A DNA stretch of 64,000 nt, taken from assembly GCA_039707465.1 (NCBI GenBank), contig CM077648.1, positions 75,327,119-75,391,118 of the forward strand, written 5' to 3'. The stretch is from Rhabdophis nuchalis (taxonomy: Eukaryota > Chordata > Lepidosauria > Squamata > Natricidae). The translations under genes were made by a program, and so were the position numbers. Positions 59,536 through 64,000 of the stretch are shown here, in pieces (position 1 is the stretch's first letter; the number at the start of each line of letters is the position of its first letter). The notes below the pieces were generated by a model. That model ran no database searches. It was not told the DNA's origin and was given only the letters and a program-made list of their open reading frames with translations.

Positions 59536-60464
59536 ATGGCATCGAGGAAACCCCCATCTGGGAAACCAAGCTCTGCTCCAGCATCTACAAAACCCAGCCC
59601 ATCCTCACAACCAAAGATTTCAGCTTTGTTACAGAAGGAAACAGGTGGAGGATCCTAGGTCACCAAGCCCTCAGCCATTGAATGTAGAGGAGATGTTTCA
59701 AAGAATAATGAATGAAATGCAACAAATCCGGAAAGACAACTTAAGCACAAGATTGGAATTATTGGTGGCGCAAAGAGAAATAACAAATAATAAACAAAAA
59801 ATTGTGGGGCTGGAGGGGGGGCGGTTGAGATGAAGGAAGAGATAAAAGACTTTAAGAAAGAACTTATAGATATTACTGGTCAAATGTCTAAAATTGATTT
59901 TGAACGCATGTCTTTCTTTTTAAGATTTCAGAACGTTCCAGAATTACCGAATGAAAATTTAACAGAGGTGATGGCTACTATGTTAGCGGATTATATTAAG
60001 AAAGATAAGGAATTTATTTGGGGGGACATTGATTTGATCTATAGAATTAATTCAGCATTTGCCAGAATAAATGAGGTACTCAGAGAGATACATATTAAAT
60101 TTATAAGAAGGTCAACGAGGGAAGAGATACTGAGAGCCCTTTGATGTATCAGCAAAATGAGGTGGCCATATTGAAGCAGATCCCAAAGAAAATAAGAGAG
60201 ATAAGAAGGAATTATTCTTTCTTAACTAAAAAATTATTCAAAAAGGGTGTGTGGTTCAAGTGGTTGATGCCTGAAGGGATGCTGGTATTCTGGGAGGGAG
60301 GAAGAGTTAGAATCAAAACAGTTGAAGAGGCGCATAATTTTCTTAAAAAACACTCCTCAATCCTGGATGATGATGAGATGGGAACGGGAGGGGCCACGGG
60401 TCCGCCTGCTGGTGGGGGGGAGGAGGAAGAGACTATAGCAAAGAGGCTCAGATCGCAAAAATAA
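59536..60464 (+). pseudogene. L1-type ORF1, frameshifted
   Basis: Begins MASRKPPSGKPSSAPASTKP, a Ser/Pro/Lys-rich N-terminus longer than in copies 1 and 2. The coiled-coil part (MFQRIMNEMQQIRKDN), RRM (FFLRFQNVPELPNENL and REIHIKFIRRSTREEIL) and C-terminal domain (ILKQIPKKIR, PEGMLVFWEGGRVR) are all present but in four successive frames, with breaks near 59658, 59820 (a G-run) and 60140. Not translatable as one protein. Confidence 0.8.
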
Positions 60465-60743
60465 TTTGTTATATTTTTTTTTATGATGGTAATTCCTGTA
60501 CGGATGTCAATAGTACAAAGTAATTGAATGTATAAAATAATATGAAAATTTATGATTTTAAAATGTATGTACCCCTTCCTTTTAATAATTTATTTTTAAT
60601 GGAATATGTATGAAAACTCGGAGGCGGTCATCAAACCCCATGTGGAAGCTCCAAATATTATCTAATACCTTATCTACCCCTTTCCTGATATAAATTGTTA
60701 AAACCAATAAAACTTTTTTCAAACATAAAAGCCACTGAGAGGT

Positions 60744-61396
60744 CTAATAGGACCAGGATGGAGGAACAACCCCCATCTCTGGCCCTCCAGAGATCATCCA
60801 CCAACGCGACCAATGCCGTCTCGGTGCTGTGCCCGGGCCGGAAGCCGGACTGGCGCGAGTCTAGATAGGCAATTTCCTCCAGGTGCCGGGGGAACTGTTG
60901 TGCCACCACGCTCTCTACAACCTTCGCCAGAAAGTGAAGGTTGGAGACCGGAGGGTAATTTACCAACAATGCTGGGTCCAGAGAGGGCTTCTTGAGGAGG
61001 GCAAGAACCCCTCACTCAAGGAAGCGTTGACCACCTCCTGGAGCCAGCCTCGTGTGACCTCCCAGGATGCCAGTACAAGCCAGGAGAGACACGGGTCCAA
61101 TAAACGTGGTAGCTCGCAGTCGCCCACGTAACCTGTCCATATCTTCGGAAGTAACAGAGTCAAACTCTTCCCACAAAACTGTCTCAAGATCTGCCTCGGG
61201 GCATCCCACTGGGACACTTTTGATGGAGGCCAACTCGCTCCGAATCTGAGCGATTTTATCCTGCAGATATTCCCCAAATTCCTCTGCTCTACCCTGCAAG
61301 GGGGCTTCCCGCGCCCTCTGTTGAAGGAGGGAGCGGGTCTCCCTAAACAGGGCGGCAGGGCGGTTATCTGCGGATGCGATGAGAGTGGCACAATGA
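60744..61396 (-). pseudogene. L2-type LINE, linker and RT N-terminal piece
   Basis: Reads YRPVSNL-like sequence, as [20 protein letters not shown] and [19 protein letters not shown], followed by LLDLS at the insertion point. Upstream coding sequence is in another frame, so there is at least one frameshift near 60.96 kb. Confidence 0.8.
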
Positions 61397-61641
61397 TGTT
61401 TTGAATCATTTTAGAAAAGCGCTAATAAAGTAATACATAACTCCAGCTGGAAAGTATTTTGGATCGTCTAAAATATTTAATATTGAAAATATGGGTGTTT
61501 TTGAAAAAATGCTACTGTCCAGTTTGCTTGAAGTATCTGAGCTCCATGTTTCAACATTTGTAATATCTTAAAAGGAATATGCAATTTTTGTCTGTTTTTA
61601 CCTCCCCACTCAAAACCTAAAGGTATTCAGACTGTTTAGGA

Positions 61642-61760
61642 CAGAGGTCTTCAAACTTGACAACTTTAGGACTTCACAAGTCTTTACGGGCATAGCTGGC
61701 TGGAGAATTCTGGGAGTTGAAGTCCACAAGTATTAAAGTTGCCAAGTTTGGGGACCCCTG
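61642..61760. mobile_element. Palindromic hAT-type MITE, older variant
   Basis: An imperfect inverted repeat starting CAGAGGTCTTCAAAC and ending GGGGACCCCTG, with an exact 8-bp duplication, gtttagga (61634-61641 and 61761-61768). The arms have diverged more than in the other copies. Confidence 0.85.
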
Positions 61761-61799
61761 GTTTAGGATATTTCATAATGAGGAAACAATTGAAGTTAA

Positions 61800-62950
61800 T
61801 CCTAATTGCACCAGACAATTGTGGGGTCTTTGTTGGTTTTTGAGCTTGGTTATTTTCTTGCAGATGTTTCATTACCAAACTAAGTAATATCATTAGTGCT
61901 AGAGGGGGGGAATGGGGTTTGCTCTCATTTCATATACTAGTGCCTTACTCTGTCACTGTTGGTGGAAGTGGTTTTGGTAGTGGCTTGATTAGCCTGCTAT
62001 TTACTGTTAGCTTGTTTGTCTGAGTTCCTTGATTAGAACATTGTTTATTTCTAGATTGTTGGTCTAGTCTTAGTGTTAATCTCTGCTCATCTGAGTGTTG
62101 ATTGCTAGTAAAGAGGTGCTTTGGTCTTTTTATTTCCTTTTTGACTTTTTGATTGTCTCTTTTGAATGGTATGTTGATGTTTATCTCTAGGTGCTTGTTG
62201 ATGACCTGTTTGTCTCTTCTGCTAGGCTTTCAGGAATTTTCTAGAGTTTTTGAATTTGGCTTGGTGTAGGATGCTCACAGTTTCCCAGTTGAAACAATGG
62301 TTAAGTCTGCCATGTGTTGTGAAATTAAGGAGTTTTCATCATGTCTTCTGACTGCTAATGGAATTCAGAGATGTGTCCTGCTAGTCTTCTGTATATTTTC
62401 CCTACATAGTGGCTATTACTGTCCTTATACTACGTTGACCACATAACGTGTTGTAGATTACTCCTATTTTCTTCTTCTGGGGCTGGTGGGTCTTTGGGTT
62501 TACCTAGAATATTTTGGAATACTTGGTTGGTTGTGTGCTTCAGTGATGCCATGTGGTTTCTGAGACATTTTTTTGTTGTATGGCAATGTTTTCCTTTTCA
62601 TACCTTGTGCTTGTCATGTTATGTGAGTACTCATTTTGTTGGAAAATGTAGAGGTTGGTCTGGATTATTTTTCTGATGTTCAGGGTTGCTGCAGTATGTT
62701 TGTGCAAGTCTAAATAGTGTTCCTACACAGCTTGTGTTGTGGGAAGTTGCGTTGTTACCTTGGTAGTGGAGGACCTGGTTGGTGTGGGTAGTTTTATGAT
62801 AGACTTGTGTTACTAATTTGTCTTACTTCCTGTATTGATCCATTCAGGAATACCTAGGTGTGTTGTTGTTTTCTTCTTCCCTTATGCATTTAATTCCTTT
62901 GAAGATGTTGATAGTTTCATGTGTGCTCTCTAGTGAGTCCCTTCCCTAGA
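61800..62950 (-). mobile_element. Degraded Penelope-like element fragment (GIY-YIG end)
   Basis: On the minus strand, 62224-62322 reads THGRLNHCFNWETVSILHQA then KFKNSRKFLKA, matching the usual end of the GIY-YIG endonuclease domain of Penelope-like elements (H-x-F-x-W then a basic/Leu-Glu-Ala segment). Upstream a broken YNTLCGQRS-like start is visible near 62.45 kb. A GGTAATGAAACATCTGCAAG-like 3' segment lies at about 61.86 kb. Frames are full of stops, so the element is dead. No RT domain is seen. Confidence 0.5.
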
Positions 62951-64000
62951 GGGACTTCCAGAATCCTCTAGCCTCTGCCTTAAGGAAATTAGTTGATAGA
63001 ATGCAAAGGAAAGACATCTATGAGCTGACTTAATAACTTAATGTCACCCAATGAATAAATAGGTATGAAAAAAAAGTAATGATTAAATTGGCTAAGTTTG
63101 TATGACACATACACTAAAAATTAGCCAACCATGTTTTACTCTTGTGTATTGTGGGAATTCAGCCCGTGTGATAAGTATGTAATTGAATGCATTATGAGCA
63201 TTGGATTGCTTTTTTCAATCTTGGTGTTTTCCAAACACAGTCAGTAATGGCTCTGCATGCTGTGAAATTCTGAGAATTAGTCTACACATATGAAGAGCAA
63301 AAGTTGGGGAGCTATGAAATAACCATGGTAAATTATCTTTTGGTATGTGTATCATGCAACATTGCTATTAATGAACAAACTGTTCCAGCCCTATTCTCAC
63401 ATTCCCCCGATGGCTGAAGGAGTTAACTTAAGTGAAGCTTGTAGATTGAAAAAGAAGTACGTAATTGAGCAGGAACCAGTGCAATAATTATTCTGTAACC
63501 ACACTGATTTCTTTGAACATTTCAGGAGTCACTTCCCACTTTTTGTTTAGGAATATAAAATTAAAGAGGTTTCTGATCTCTCTTCAAGGAAGGCAAGAGA
63601 CCTCTGGTTTTTCCCCCTCTTACAACTGATTTGGGGTTCTAAAGTAGGCAATAATTAAAAATATGGCCTCAAAATCAGTATCACTTGTTTTCTATATAGA
63701 GATGATTTTTCAGCCTCTGCACAAACTTAGATTCCATAGATTCTCAGGGACTAAATGACTCTTTTCCCATAATCTTTCTGAAAGAAATTGGTTCTTTTAA
63801 CACTTCTCTTCAAATATTTTCTGCAGATGATGGAAGTAAATATGGCAACAACTTGCTTTCATTATAAATGCATTTAAAGTTTGTTTAAATATTTTAATTT
63901 GTTTTTGTTTTATTTTATTTAAACAACCTATTTGTAAGGTAATTTACAAAATACTAGATTAAAAAATCTAGCATCTAGTAATCAAAATCCTGTAATCTAG
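62951..64000. other. TRHDE intron 2, no recognised feature
   Basis: AT-rich end of the window; no exon seen. Confidence 0.45.

Larger units (their letters stand above)
56658..60726 (+). mobile_element. ORF1-only L1-like element, copy 3 (older subfamily, interrupted)
   Basis: Inserted in the L2 LINE with a 17-bp target duplication, aaaagccgctgagaggt (56641-56657) against aaaagccactgagaggt (60727-60743), one mismatch. Its own sequence is 56658-57076 plus 59071-60726, about 2.08 kb, split by copy 2. GC-rich 5' UTR, frameshifted ORF1, a 3' UTR of about 260 bp and an ACCAATAAAACTTTTTTCAA end. Again there is no ORF2. It represents a diverged subfamily with the same architecture as copies 1 and 2. 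Confidence 0.85.
55255..61396 (-). mobile_element. L2-type LINE, split by a 4.07-kb nested insertion
   Basis: 3' end at left: a TAA microsatellite (55270-55367), the 3' UTR block, then RT coding sequence up to 56657. Coding sequence resumes at 60744 after the insertion and continues through the RT N-terminal part and the linker towards the endonuclease (MQGRAEEFGEYLQDKIAQIR and FDSVTSEDMDRLRGRLRATT) to about 61396. The RT part closely matches the copy at 3.0-4.65 kb. The break in both pieces falls at the same codons (LLDLSAAF). It is 5'-truncated. Confidence 0.85.

Noticed and set aside
35818..64000. Search for TRHDE exon 3 (GAMEN/HEXXH region)
   Set aside because: No sequence on the + strand reads as the expected continuation after VV; the exon is probably beyond the window.

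Overview
The window is vertebrate nuclear DNA and almost certainly squamate, with a snake more likely than a lizard. It is AT-rich with one strong CpG island. The repeats are L2-type and CR1 LINEs, L1-like ORF1 elements, several hAT MITE families and tRNA-derived SINEs, the mixture usual in squamates. I cannot name the species.

Only one host gene is supported: the 5' end of TRHDE (thyrotropin-releasing-hormone-degrading ectoenzyme, M1 metallopeptidase family) on the + strand. A CpG island with the presumed promoter lies at about 26.7-28.9 kb. Coding exon 1 is 28076-28890 and exon 2 is 35544-35817, joined in phase across a 6.65-kb intron. The catalytic exons (GAMEN and HEXXH motifs) are not in the window. 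Everything right of 35818 is therefore read as intron 2, and everything left of about 26.7 kb as upstream intergenic DNA.

The rest is repeats and unassigned AT-rich sequence. From left to right: an L2-type LINE with a long RT reading frame (3.0-4.65 kb); a degraded LINE RT fragment (5.9-7.0 kb); a cluster of repeat units carrying hammerhead-ribozyme sequences, split by a 2.6-kb L1-like insertion (9.06-12.4 kb); a hAT MITE (13.8 kb); a LINE copy with an endonuclease domain but no RT (17.2-17.95 kb); an L1-like element with ORF1 but no ORF2 (22.06-24.04 kb); a solo LTR (36.3 kb); a CR1 fragment inside a hAT element (40.5-41.3 kb); a nearly perfect 719-bp tandem duplication (41.46-42.90 kb); L2 3' ends (45.5-46.2 kb); and a three-level nest (55.3-61.4 kb) in which an L2 LINE is split by one ORF1-only element that is itself split by another. 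A Penelope-like fragment follows (61.8-62.95 kb). At least eight copies of a palindromic hAT-type MITE are scattered throughout, most with readable 8-bp target duplications.

The observations most worth following are: (1) two nearly complete type I hammerhead ribozymes and a decayed third in a repeat cluster; (2) a squamate L1-like lineage that keeps ORF1 but lacks ORF2, comparable in design to mammalian HAL1; (3) a MITE whose interior contains about 225 bp copied from the flank of another MITE about 19.7 kb away; (4) the 719-bp tandem duplication, either very recent or an assembly artefact. All calls were made by eye from sequence patterns, without database searches.
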